Of a stretch of DNA of 64,000 nucleotides, positions 34,720 through 41,765 are shown piece by piece; positions within the stretch are counted from its first letter, which is position 1; every line of letters begins with the position of its first letter. Source of the DNA: Bacteroides sp. (GTDB lineage: Bacteria > Bacteroidota > Bacteroidia > Bacteroidales > Muribaculaceae); contig JAAVCX010000025.1 in assembly GCA_014802105.1 (NCBI GenBank), positions 20,609 to 84,608 on the forward strand, written 5' to 3'. The translations under genes were made by a program, and so were the position numbers. A model generated the notes under the pieces. It was not told the DNA's origin. It made no database searches and was given only the letters and a program-made list of their open reading frames with translations.

Positions 34720-35361
34720 ATGATCAGTGTCGAGCAACGCTATCAGCGGGTGATAGAGCTCTTCAGTGAGAATATGCCCGTGGCCGAGACGGAGCTCCAT
34801 TACGGCAACCCCTACGAGTTGCTGGTGGCTGTGATCCTCTCGGCCCAGTGTACCGACAAGAGGGTCAACATGGTCACCCCGGCCCTGTTTGAGGCCTATC
34901 CTACGCCCGAGTCGCTTGCAGCCGCCTCGGTCGAGGAGATATATGGCTATATCAAGTCGGTGTCCTATCCCAACAATAAAGCCCGGTCGCTCTCAGGGAT
35001 GGCGCGCATGCTTGTAGAGGAGTATGGCTCAGAGGTGCCTCACGATTTCGACAAGCTGATAGCGCTCCCCGGCGTGGGACGCAAGACCGCCAATGTAATC
35101 CTATCGGTGGTCTGGGGTGAGTCGACTATGGCGGTGGATACGCATGTGTTCAGGGTCAGCGAACGCATCGGTCTGACCGAGGGGAGCAAGACTCCGCTGG
35201 CCACAGAGAAGACTCTGCTGAGTCATATACCCTCGGGGCTTGTGCCCAAGGCTCACCATTGGCTGATACTTCACGGCCGCTATGTGTGCAAGGCGCGTCG
35301 GCCCGAGTGTCCCGACTGTTTTCTTAAAGAGGTGTGCCGTTACTATCAGTCACCCAAGTGA
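34720..35361 (+). CDS. nth: Endonuclease III
   Basis: A bifunctional DNA glycosylase/AP lyase that removes oxidised pyrimidines. The 213-residue protein has the helix-hairpin-helix LPGVGRKTANVILS with the catalytic Lys (K122), the catalytic Asp in VDTHVFR (D140), and the 4Fe-4S cluster motif C-x6-C-x2-C-x5-C at the C-terminus. All key residues are present. It follows pheS by 19 bases and precedes the TRIC-type channel gene by 61 bases. Confidence 0.96.
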   Translation: MISVEQRYQRVIELFSENMPVAETELHYGNPYELLVAVILSAQCTDKRVNMVTPALFEAYPTPESLAAASVEEIYGYIKSVSYPNNKARSLSGMARMLVEEYGSEVPHDFDKLIALPGVGRKTANVILSVVWGESTMAVDTHVFRVSERIGLTEGSKTPLATEKTLLSHIPSGLVPKAHHWLILHGRYVCKARRPECPDCFLKEVCRYYQSPK

Positions 35362-35422
35362 TAAATAGACTCTTGGCGTGACGGAGGGAGTCGCTTACAA
35401 TCAATTCCACTGAGATAAGAAG

Positions 35423-36034
35423 ATGGAAGATACGCTTTTGTTTGTCATCGAGGTGCTCGGCACTCTTGCTTTTGCCGTGAGCGGCATACGACTTGCGGCA
35501 CGCAAGCATTTCGACTGGTTTGGCGCCTACACCATAGGAGTGGTCACGGCGATAGGGGGCGGAACCACTCGTGATCTTCTGCTGGGAGCTCCCCCGTTCT
35601 GGATGCTCTCGTGGATGTATCTGGCTGTGACCGGGCTCGGTTTCGTGATAGTGGTCACGCTCAAGAAGGTACTTGCCAGCGATTCGGGTTCGTTATTTCT
35701 GTTTGATGCGATAGGTCTTGCCCTGTTTGTGCTGACCGGCCTGCAGAAGAGTCTCGATTACGGCTATCCTATGTGGGTTGCTATAATCATGGGAATGATC
35801 ACCGGCTCGTTTGGAGGAATATTGCGCGATGTGCTCATCAATGAGGAACCGCTTTTCTTCCGAAAGGATATCTACGCCACGGCGTGTCTGGCCGGCGGAT
35901 TTGTCTACTGGGGCGTTGACGCGCTCGGTGGAGGAGCTGTGGCGTGTCAGCTGTTGTGTGCAGTGACCATTCTGTTTCTGCGCATCGGGGCGCTCCGCTG
36001 GGGATGGCATCTCCCCACTATGCGCGAGGACTGA
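35423..36034 (+). CDS. TRIC-type (UPF0126/YicG) membrane channel protein
   Basis: A 203-residue inner-membrane protein with seven hydrophobic segments in the internal two-fold repeat of the trimeric intracellular cation channel family. The repeats are marked by GAYTIGVVTAIGGGTTRDLL and GMITGSFGGILRDVLI, each with a glycine-rich bend and an arginine-aspartate pair. Bacterial members conduct monovalent cations in vitro, but their cellular role is not settled. It is the last gene of pheS-nth-TRIC and converges with the outer-membrane barrel gene, 34 bases away. Confidence 0.9.
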   Translation: MEDTLLFVIEVLGTLAFAVSGIRLAARKHFDWFGAYTIGVVTAIGGGTTRDLLLGAPPFWMLSWMYLAVTGLGFVIVVTLKKVLASDSGSLFLFDAIGLALFVLTGLQKSLDYGYPMWVAIIMGMITGSFGGILRDVLINEEPLFFRKDIYATACLAGGFVYWGVDALGGGAVACQLLCAVTILFLRIGALRWGWHLPTMRED

Positions 36035-36068
36035 GTTTTGGCTCAATAAGCGGCTCGGGCTCCGGGAT

Positions 36069-36806
36069 TCAGAACATCCATCCGAGCATGGCCAGGAAGT
36101 CCATATTGTGGGAGGTGGGGCACACGAGTCCGGCTGTGCGGGCGGCGTTAGACATGCCTATGTGGGATCTGATGCCTACTCTCAGGTGGGCTCCGAAAGT
36201 GAGGCCTGTGGCGATGTGTAAGCCTATGTCGCCTCGGCGGTAGTAGTTGATGAAGGCTTTGGGGTCGTTGTAGAAGCCGGTATCGTAGGAGCTCACCGAC
36301 ATCATGAGCTGGCCCAGATCGTTGGAAGTAGTGTGATAAATATTGTTTTTCTGAGACCCCCCGGTGCCGTAGGCGTAGTAGAGGCCAGCGTCGACATTCC
36401 ATTTCACATTTGAACCTAAACCGGTGATATAACTGAGGTAGACCGGGAAATCGAGACGCCAGTAGACGTTGCGCTGGAAGACGTTGCTCACGCTGCGGTT
36501 GTCGTCGCCCACTACTGCCATATCCATTTTGTCGGAGTTGCGGGTGAAATTTATCTCGGTGCCGAGTCCCAGGTGGGGGCGTATATTAAATCTTGCACCT
36601 AAACCGAGACCTCCCGCTGGGCCGGTCACGGTGTTGAGGTCGGAAATCTCATGGAAACACTTGCGGTAATTCTCGGTGAGATAGCTTCCGCCTATAAGGG
36701 CTTGGGCATAGATGTTGATGAATGGTTGCTGAGCCGAGGCCTGGAGAGCTGAAATCAGTATAAGTATAGCGGCCAGTGTGTGGAGGCGGGTGGTGAAGAT
36801 GCGCAT
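36069..36806 (-). CDS. Outer-membrane beta-barrel protein (PorT/OmpW-like size)
   Basis: A 245-residue protein with a signal peptide starting MRIFTTRLHTLAAILILISA and ending near ASAQ (residue 25). The rest alternates in the pattern of beta-strands (GLGLGARFNIRPHLGLGTEI, DIGLHIATGLTFGAHLRVGI) and ends in an aromatic residue (GWMF), as outer-membrane barrels do. It fits the large Bacteroidetes group annotated as PorT-like or outer-membrane beta-barrel proteins; a more precise role cannot be given. The ATG at 36806 follows a TAATTTTG box at 36836-36843 on the minus strand, shared back-to-back with the GH28 gene promoter region. Confidence 0.82.
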   Translation of the reverse strand: MRIFTTRLHTLAAILILISALQASAQQPFINIYAQALIGGSYLTENYRKCFHEISDLNTVTGPAGGLGLGARFNIRPHLGLGTEINFTRNSDKMDMAVVGDDNRSVSNVFQRNVYWRLDFPVYLSYITGLGSNVKWNVDAGLYYAYGTGGSQKNNIYHTTSNDLGQLMMSVSSYDTGFYNDPKAFINYYRRGDIGLHIATGLTFGAHLRVGIRSHIGMSNAARTAGLVCPTSHNMDFLAMLGWMF

Positions 36807-36904
36807 AGCTGATGAACCGATAATCTGTGAGACTCCAAAATTACAATAAAAAATCGGTATAAATTTCAAAAATAGGCTATCTTTGCAGAAAAACCATCCT
36901 TACC

Positions 36905-38296
36905 ATGAAGAATATATTTAAATCGCTGATTGTATCGGCCGTCATGATGCTTGTCTCGCTGCCCGGAAGTGGCAGGAGCCCGTTGACCTACGACATAGCT
37001 CTGCGCGACAGTATACTGGGCGTTATCACCGGGGCTACCATTCCCGAGGCTCGTTTTGACCTCTCGCGCTACGGAGCCAAGGGGGACGGAGTGAGCGACT
37101 GCCGCCGGGCTTTTGAGAAAGCGATGGACGCGGCTACGCGCAAAGGCGGGGGCATTATCAGCGTGTCTCCCGGTACCTATTATATAAAGGGGCCGCTCGT
37201 GATGCGCAGTAATATATGTATAGATCTGGCCGAGGGTGCCGTGCTGAAATTTGCTCCGGATCCTGAACTCTATCCCGTAGTGTCGACCTCGTGGGAGGGT
37301 ACATACCTATATAATTATTCACCCTTGATCTACGGCAAGGATCTCGAGAATGTGGCCATTACCGGCCGTGGTACTATCGACGGGAATGCCATGACTACCT
37401 TTGCCACCTGGAAGCCACTCCAGAAAGAGGCACAGATGAAGACGCGCGACTATAATCACCGCGGAGTGCCTGTCGAGGAGCGCCGTTTTGGTGCCGGCGA
37501 TTGGCTGAGGCCTCATCTGGTGCAGTTCTACGACTGCCGTCGGGTGACGCTCGAGGGGGTCAAGATCATCAATTCACCATTCTGGTGTGTGCACCTGCTA
37601 TGTTGTGATAACGTGGTGTGCAGGAGTTTGCGCTACGATGCCAAGCTTGTCAATAACGATGGCATAGATCCCGAGAGCTCGAGCAATGTGCTGATAGAAG
37701 ATGTGTGGTTTGATAACGGTGACGACAATATCGCTATCAAGAGCGGGCGCGACGACGACGGGCGCCGCCTCGGTCGTCCGAGCGAGAATATCATCATACG
37801 CCGATGTCATTTCAAGGGACTTCACGCGGTAGTGGTAGGTAGCGAGATGTCGGGCGGAGTGAGAAATGTCTTTATCGAGGACTGTGATCACGCAGGCTAT
37901 TGCAAACGCGGCATCTATGTCAAGACCAATCCCGACCGTGGGGGCTATGTGAAGGGGCTCTATGTCAGGAATTGCAGCCTGGGCGATGTAGAAGACCTGT
38001 TTTATGTCACCAGCAAGTATGCCGGAGAGGGCCTTGACAATCATTATTTCTCGGAGATCGGCGACATCGTAGTCGACGGCCTCAGTTGCCGGAAAGCTTC
38101 CAAGGCGGCTCTTGTGCTTCAAGGCACCGCTCAGAGTCCTGTCAGTGATGTGTACTTTGATAATATCGAAGTGGGGGAGGCTGAGATCGGTATCAGTTTT
38201 AATGACACGCACAATGTCGGACTCGGAAAGTGTAATATTGGCGGTAAGGTCGATGTTCCGACTCAGATTACTGATAAGGATAAGATTTTCAGATGA
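36905..38296 (+). CDS. Glycoside hydrolase family 28 (polygalacturonase-like)
   Basis: A 463-residue secreted right-handed beta-helix enzyme acting on pectic polymers. A signal peptide covers residues 1-24. The GH28 catalytic motifs are in order: NNDGIDPESSSN (NxD, D252), DNGDDNIAIKSG (Asp pair at 273-274), a GSEMSGG segment (312-318, where GHG is common) and RGIYVKTN (the RIK motif). Bacteroidales members with such variants include exo-polygalacturonases and rhamnogalacturonases. It stands alone, not in a full pectin locus. A TATCTTTG -7 box at 36878-36885 gives a very short leader. Confidence 0.92.
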   Translation: MKNIFKSLIVSAVMMLVSLPGSGRSPLTYDIALRDSILGVITGATIPEARFDLSRYGAKGDGVSDCRRAFEKAMDAATRKGGGIISVSPGTYYIKGPLVMRSNICIDLAEGAVLKFAPDPELYPVVSTSWEGTYLYNYSPLIYGKDLENVAITGRGTIDGNAMTTFATWKPLQKEAQMKTRDYNHRGVPVEERRFGAGDWLRPHLVQFYDCRRVTLEGVKIINSPFWCVHLLCCDNVVCRSLRYDAKLVNNDGIDPESSSNVLIEDVWFDNGDDNIAIKSGRDDDGRRLGRPSENIIIRRCHFKGLHAVVVGSEMSGGVRNVFIEDCDHAGYCKRGIYVKTNPDRGGYVKGLYVRNCSLGDVEDLFYVTSKYAGEGLDNHYFSEIGDIVVDGLSCRKASKAALVLQGTAQSPVSDVYFDNIEVGEAEIGISFNDTHNVGLGKCNIGGKVDVPTQITDKDKIFR

Positions 38297-38397
38297 TAAG
38301 CTTATCTCATGAGGCGCATTGCGGTGATTGGACTACACCTTGCGGGATGGACAAAAATCAGAAAAATGAATTTTTTTTGAAAAAAGTTGCGAAAATA

Positions 38398-38429
38398 TTT
38401 GCAGGGAATGAAAAATAGCCCTAACTTTG
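38398..38429 (+). promoter_or_regulatory. Promoter of tRNA-Arg(ACG)
   Basis: TTTG at 38398-38401, 20 bases, then TAACTTTG at 38422-38429, a full consensus match. It lies about 21 bases before the tRNA. Confidence 0.8.
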
Positions 38430-38450
38430 CATCGCAAAACAAAAAACAAC

Positions 38451-38524
38451 GGCTCCTTAGCTCAACTGAATAGAGCATCTGACTACGGATCAGAAGGTTA
38501 CAGGTTTGAATCCTGTAGGAGTCA
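38451..38524 (+). tRNA. tRNA-Arg(ACG)
   Basis: A 74-base cloverleaf. The acceptor stem GGCTCCT pairs with AGGAGTC (one G-T pair); the anticodon stem TCTGA/TCAGA holds the loop CTACGGA with anticodon ACG; the T arm is CAGG-TTTGAAT-CCTG. CCA is not encoded. A34 of this tRNA must be converted to inosine by TadA to read CGU, CGC and CGA, and the tadA gene starts 46 bases downstream. Confidence 0.95.
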
Positions 38525-38532
38525 CTAAAACA

Positions 38533-38565
38533 AAAGACTCATCACAGCAATGTTGATGAGTCTTT
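38533..38565 (+). terminator. Terminator between tRNA-Arg and tadA
   Basis: AAAGACTCATCA (38533-38544) pairs with TGATGAGTCTTT (38554-38565), a perfect 12-base stem with a nine-base loop and a short T run. It ends only five bases before the tadA ATG at 38571, so tadA expression may depend on read-through. Confidence 0.75.
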
Positions 38566-38570
38566 AATCT

Positions 38571-39050
38571 ATGTATATGGTTCAGAACAATCAGAACGAT
38601 CAGCGTCGGCTCGACGAACGCTACATGAGGCTCGCGCTCGACGAGGCCCGTGTGGCTCTCGATGCCGAGGAGGTGCCTATCGGTGCGGTGGTTGTCTCGC
38701 CGCGCGGAGCCGTGATAGGCCGGGGGCATAATCTGACGGAGTGTCTAAACGACGTTTCGGCTCATGCTGAAATGCAGGCGCTGACTGCCGCGGCCAATAC
38801 TCTCGGGGGTAAATATCTTCAGGGGTGTACCCTCTATGTCACTGTTGAGCCTTGTCTGATGTGTGCCGGAGCTATCGGTTGGGCGCAGGTCGGCAGGATA
38901 GTGTGGGGTGCTGACGATGACAAGCGCGGCTACCGATCGTTTGGTCTCGGCCGCTCGCCGTTTCATCCCAAGGCTACGGTTGAGCCTGGGGTTATGGCCG
39001 ACGAGTGTGCCGCTCTGATGAAGGACTTCTTCAGGGCCCGTCGTGGCTGA
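38571..39050 (+). CDS. tadA: tRNA-specific adenosine deaminase TadA
   Basis: Deaminates A34 to inosine in tRNA-Arg(ACG), an essential step in most bacteria. The 159-residue protein has zinc ligands His in HAEMQA (H65, with catalytic E67) and the two cysteines of PCLMC (C95, C98), plus the RGHNL segment. The length is normal. Starts at 38571 or 38577 are both possible (MYMVQNN or MVQNN). The gene lies directly downstream of the gene for its own substrate tRNA, and the sirtuin gene follows 34 bases later. Confidence 0.95.
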   Translation: MYMVQNNQNDQRRLDERYMRLALDEARVALDAEEVPIGAVVVSPRGAVIGRGHNLTECLNDVSAHAEMQALTAAANTLGGKYLQGCTLYVTVEPCLMCAGAIGWAQVGRIVWGADDDKRGYRSFGLGRSPFHPKATVEPGVMADECAALMKDFFRARRG

Positions 39051-39084
39051 GGCTATAATTATAGTATAATACATCTAAATTCTC

Positions 39085-39777
39085 ATGGAGCAGAAAAAGA
39101 AACTCGTGATTTCGACAGGGGCCGGTGTCAGCGCCGAAAGCGGCATCTCTACTTTTCGTGATGCCGACGGACTTTGGGAAAACTATCCCGTGATGGATGT
39201 GTGCAGCGCCGACGGCTTTGCCCGCAATCCCGCTCTTGTCCACAGGTTTTATAACGAGCGTCGTCGCCAGTTGATAGATTGCCTGCCCAACGCGGCTCAT
39301 CGTGCGATAGCCCGTCTTGAGGAGTGGTATGACGTCTATGTGATCACTCAGAATGTCGACGATCTTCACGAGCGGGCCGGAAGCACCCGTGTACTTCATC
39401 TCCACGGCGAACTGATGAAAGTGAGATCCGTGGCCCATCCTGAGCGCGTGTATACCCTTGACAGGGAACATCTCGAGACTACACCCGAAAGTCTCGACGA
39501 GTATGGCGATCATGTCAGGCCTCATATAGTCTTCTTTCAGGAGGCTGTCCCCAATATCGAGCCGGCTATCGAGCTTGTGCAGCAAGCCGATATCTTTGTG
39601 GTGATAGGGACATCGCTTGTGGTCTATCCGGCTGCCGGGTTGCTTCATTACGTGCGTCCCGGAGTCCCGGTCTACTATATAGATCCTCGCCCGGCGGCGG
39701 TGCCCGGGACGGTTCATGTGATAGCCGACAAGGCGACCGTCGGTATGGAGAAGCTCGAAAAGATCCTCTGCCCTTAA
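39085..39777 (+). CDS. cobB: Sir2-type NAD-dependent protein deacylase lacking the zinc cysteines
   Basis: A 230-residue class III sirtuin-like enzyme that removes acyl groups from lysines with NAD+. The NAD-binding motifs STGAGVSAESGISTFRD and ITQNVDDLHERAGS and the catalytic histidine in LHLHGEL (H107) are present. The usual four zinc-binding cysteines between that histidine and the RPHIVFF segment are absent; only a short loop is found there. The following motif reads FFQE where FGE is usual. Such shortened forms are, as far as I know, common in Bacteroidetes. It probably shares a transcript with tadA. Confidence 0.9.
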   Translation: MEQKKKLVISTGAGVSAESGISTFRDADGLWENYPVMDVCSADGFARNPALVHRFYNERRRQLIDCLPNAAHRAIARLEEWYDVYVITQNVDDLHERAGSTRVLHLHGELMKVRSVAHPERVYTLDREHLETTPESLDEYGDHVRPHIVFFQEAVPNIEPAIELVQQADIFVVIGTSLVVYPAAGLLHYVRPGVPVYYIDPRPAAVPGTVHVIADKATVGMEKLEKILCP

Positions 39778-39855
39778 TGGATGTTAACGGGAGGTGTGAA
39801 AAGATAAGATAAACGCAAAATAAGGTTAAGACTCTATCGATTTTTGCTGAAAAAA

Positions 39856-39886
39856 TTTGCAGACTCGTAAGTTTGACATACCTTTG
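39856..39886 (+). promoter_or_regulatory. Promoter of the short leader RNA ahead of tig
   Basis: TTTG at 39856-39859, 19 bases, then TACCTTTG at 39879-39886, a full consensus promoter. Transcription should begin near 39893. Confidence 0.8.
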
Positions 39887-39892
39887 TAACAG

Positions 39893-39955
39893 TTTTTCAT
39901 GGTATTAGATTTAAGGTAAGAAGATTATTCGTCGTGATGACGGATAATTTTTTTT
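39893..39955 (+). ncRNA. Candidate short transcript (about 60 bases) with leader peptide and terminator
   Basis: The interval runs from a consensus promoter to an intrinsic terminator. Just after the predicted start there is an ATG reading frame of six codons (Met-Val-Leu-Asp-Leu-Arg, stop at 39917-39919). A hairpin at 39924-39948 follows (10-base stem with one G-T pair), then seven T. This is the layout of an attenuator leader or a small stand-alone RNA. It lies 212 bases before tig. The start and end points are predictions. Confidence 0.55.
39924..39955 (+). terminator. Intrinsic terminator (possible attenuator) upstream of tig
   Basis: ATTATTCGTC (39924-39933), loop GTGAT, GACGGATAAT (39939-39948), then seven T. 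All the elements of a factor-independent terminator are present, yet no gene precedes it apart from the six-codon frame. Confidence 0.75.
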
Positions 39956-39957
39956 GT

Positions 39958-40044
39958 CCCTGCCTGAACAGCCAGTTGTTTATCACATCAGCCGTCCCGT
40001 AATGAAGGCGTAGACCGGGAGTTGCGGCGCCCGTTCCGGCAGGG
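39958..40044 (+). ncRNA. Candidate structured RNA in the tig leader
   Basis: The outer stem pairs CCCTGCC (39958-39964) with GGCAGGG (40038-40044) and continues as GAAC/GTTC after one-base bulges. An inner stem pairs GCCG-TCCCG (39991-39999) with CGGGA (40016-40020) and CGGC (40025-40028). The 87-base unit lies just after the terminator T run and before tig. Its sequence has no protein-coding character. I cannot assign it to a known family. Confidence 0.45.
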
Positions 40045-40166
40045 GTTGTATAATTGAAGTAAAATTGTTAAATTTGCACTCTGATAATTGCGGACAAAGC
40101 TTATAAAGTGCGGGACGCAACTGTCAGTGTTAACGTAAATATTAATCATCCAGATATTTAAACGAA

Positions 40167-41510
40167 ATGAATATTTCCAAGGAAGAGCTTTCGCCCGTAG
40201 AGCTTCGCCTCACGGTAAAGGTGAGTGAGGACGACTATAAAGACGAAGTCACCAAAAAAATCAAAGAAATAGGCCGCACTCACGTGATCCCCGGTTTCCG
40301 TAAGGGTCATGTGCCTTTCGGTGAGCTCAAGCGTCGCTTCGGCAAGCATGTCACCAGCGATGTGATCAACGATACCGTCTATCGTGCGGTAATCGATTTC
40401 ATTACCGAGAACAAGCTCAATGTCATGGGTCATCCCCTGCCCGTAGAGGTCAAGGAGGCTGTCGAGGAGGGCGATCAGGAGTTCAAGTATGATCTCGCGC
40501 TCATCCCTCAGCTCGAAGACATCAAGCCCACCGCCGATGATCACTATCCCTACTATGAAATAGAGGTTACCGAGGAGATGATCGACGAGCAGGACAAGGC
40601 TATGCGCAAGCGTTTCGGCACACAGAAACCCGGCGAGGAGATGACTGTCGACGGCGTGGTCAAGGGTACACTGATGCAGCTTGATGCCGATGGCAATGTC
40701 AATACTGCCGAGGGTGCCATCCAGGTGACCGACGGCATCGTCTTCCCCCTCTACTTCAAGGACAAGGAGCAGACCGCTCTCTTTGACGGCAAGAAGCCCG
40801 GCGACAAGGTCGTGTTCAACCCCAACAAGGCTGCCGGCGGCGACGCAGGCGAGCTCGCTTCGATGCTTCACGTCGACAAGGCTATCGCAGGTGACATCCA
40901 CAACGACTTCGAGATGAACATCTCCGAGATCATAGTCAATATCCCCGCCGAGCTCAATCAGGAGTATTTCGACCAGGTGTTTGGCCCCGATAAGGTTCAC
41001 AACGAGGAGGAGTATCGCGCCGCTATCAAGGAGATGATCGCCGCCGAGCTTGCCCAGAACACCCGTATCCTCTTCCGCAACACCTTCGACAAGGCTATGG
41101 CCGAGAAATATGCTTCGATGCAGCTCCCCGCCGAGACCATCAAGAAGCTCTTCTTTGCCGAGGCTGAGAACGCCGACGAGGCTTATGCCGCTCAGGAGGC
41201 CGCTATCAAGCACGAGATCATCGAGACCAACCTCCTCAAGGCTCTTGACATCAAGGTAGAGGCCGACGAGATCCTCGACATGGCCAAGGCTCTGACTCAG
41301 CGTCAGTTTGCCCAGTATGGTCTCTCCGGCATGGACGACGAGATCATCACCAAGTATGCCAAGGAGCAGCTCCAGAAGGAGGAGATCCGCAATCAGATCG
41401 CTCAGCAGGTGCTTGCTTCCAAACTTTACTCGGCTATCGAGGGTATCGTGACACTCGACAAGGAGACTGTCTCGCTCGATAAATTCAAGGAACTTGCCCA
41501 GGCTCTCTGA
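40167..41510 (+). CDS. tig: Trigger factor
   Basis: A ribosome-bound chaperone that receives nascent chains. The 447-residue protein has the ribosome-docking loop GFRKGHVPF (about residues 45-53), a central FKBP-like peptidyl-prolyl isomerase region (about 150-245) and a helical C-terminal chaperone domain. Codon choice looks strongly biased toward C-ending codons, as in highly expressed genes. The 389-base region upstream contains a promoter, a terminator and a possible structured RNA, suggesting regulation by attenuation. A strong terminator follows. Confidence 0.95.
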   Translation: MNISKEELSPVELRLTVKVSEDDYKDEVTKKIKEIGRTHVIPGFRKGHVPFGELKRRFGKHVTSDVINDTVYRAVIDFITENKLNVMGHPLPVEVKEAVEEGDQEFKYDLALIPQLEDIKPTADDHYPYYEIEVTEEMIDEQDKAMRKRFGTQKPGEEMTVDGVVKGTLMQLDADGNVNTAEGAIQVTDGIVFPLYFKDKEQTALFDGKKPGDKVVFNPNKAAGGDAGELASMLHVDKAIAGDIHNDFEMNISEIIVNIPAELNQEYFDQVFGPDKVHNEEEYRAAIKEMIAAELAQNTRILFRNTFDKAMAEKYASMQLPAETIKKLFFAEAENADEAYAAQEAAIKHEIIETNLLKALDIKVEADEILDMAKALTQRQFAQYGLSGMDDEIITKYAKEQLQKEEIRNQIAQQVLASKLYSAIEGIVTLDKETVSLDKFKELAQAL

Positions 41511-41544
41511 TAGTCTAAGACACTAAGAATTATCCTTATATGTG

Positions 41545-41579
41545 AAAGGCATACCCTCCCGGAGGGTATGCCTTTTCTG
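41545..41579 (+). terminator. Terminator of tig
   Basis: A perfect 15-base inverted repeat (41545-41559 and 41561-41575) around one base, ending in TTTTC. It lies 34 bases after the tig stop codon. Confidence 0.85.
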
Positions 41580-41669
41580 CGTGTAGAGGAGGGTGACTGA
41601 ATGATCCTTGAGGCCGGTGGTCAAAATTTCTTTAACACTCGCCGATCGGGAATATGCAAATGTTAAAAA

Positions 41670-41701
41670 TTTGATATTTCCGTGCCTAATATGTAACTTT
41701 G
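41670..41701 (+). promoter_or_regulatory. Promoter of the three-gene lipoprotein operon
   Basis: TTTG at 41670-41673, 20 bases, then TAACTTTG at 41694-41701, a full consensus promoter. The leader before the first gene is about 58 bases. Confidence 0.8.
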
Positions 41702-41765
41702 CACCGATTTTCAGCTATTTAGAGCCTCGTGGCTCTCCAGTCATTATCTATTAACACCATTTACC

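Noticed and set aside
40158..41213. 351-codon minus-strand open frame opposite tig
   Set aside because: It is a shadow of the strongly codon-biased tig gene; the leucine- and glycine-rich sequence has no domain.
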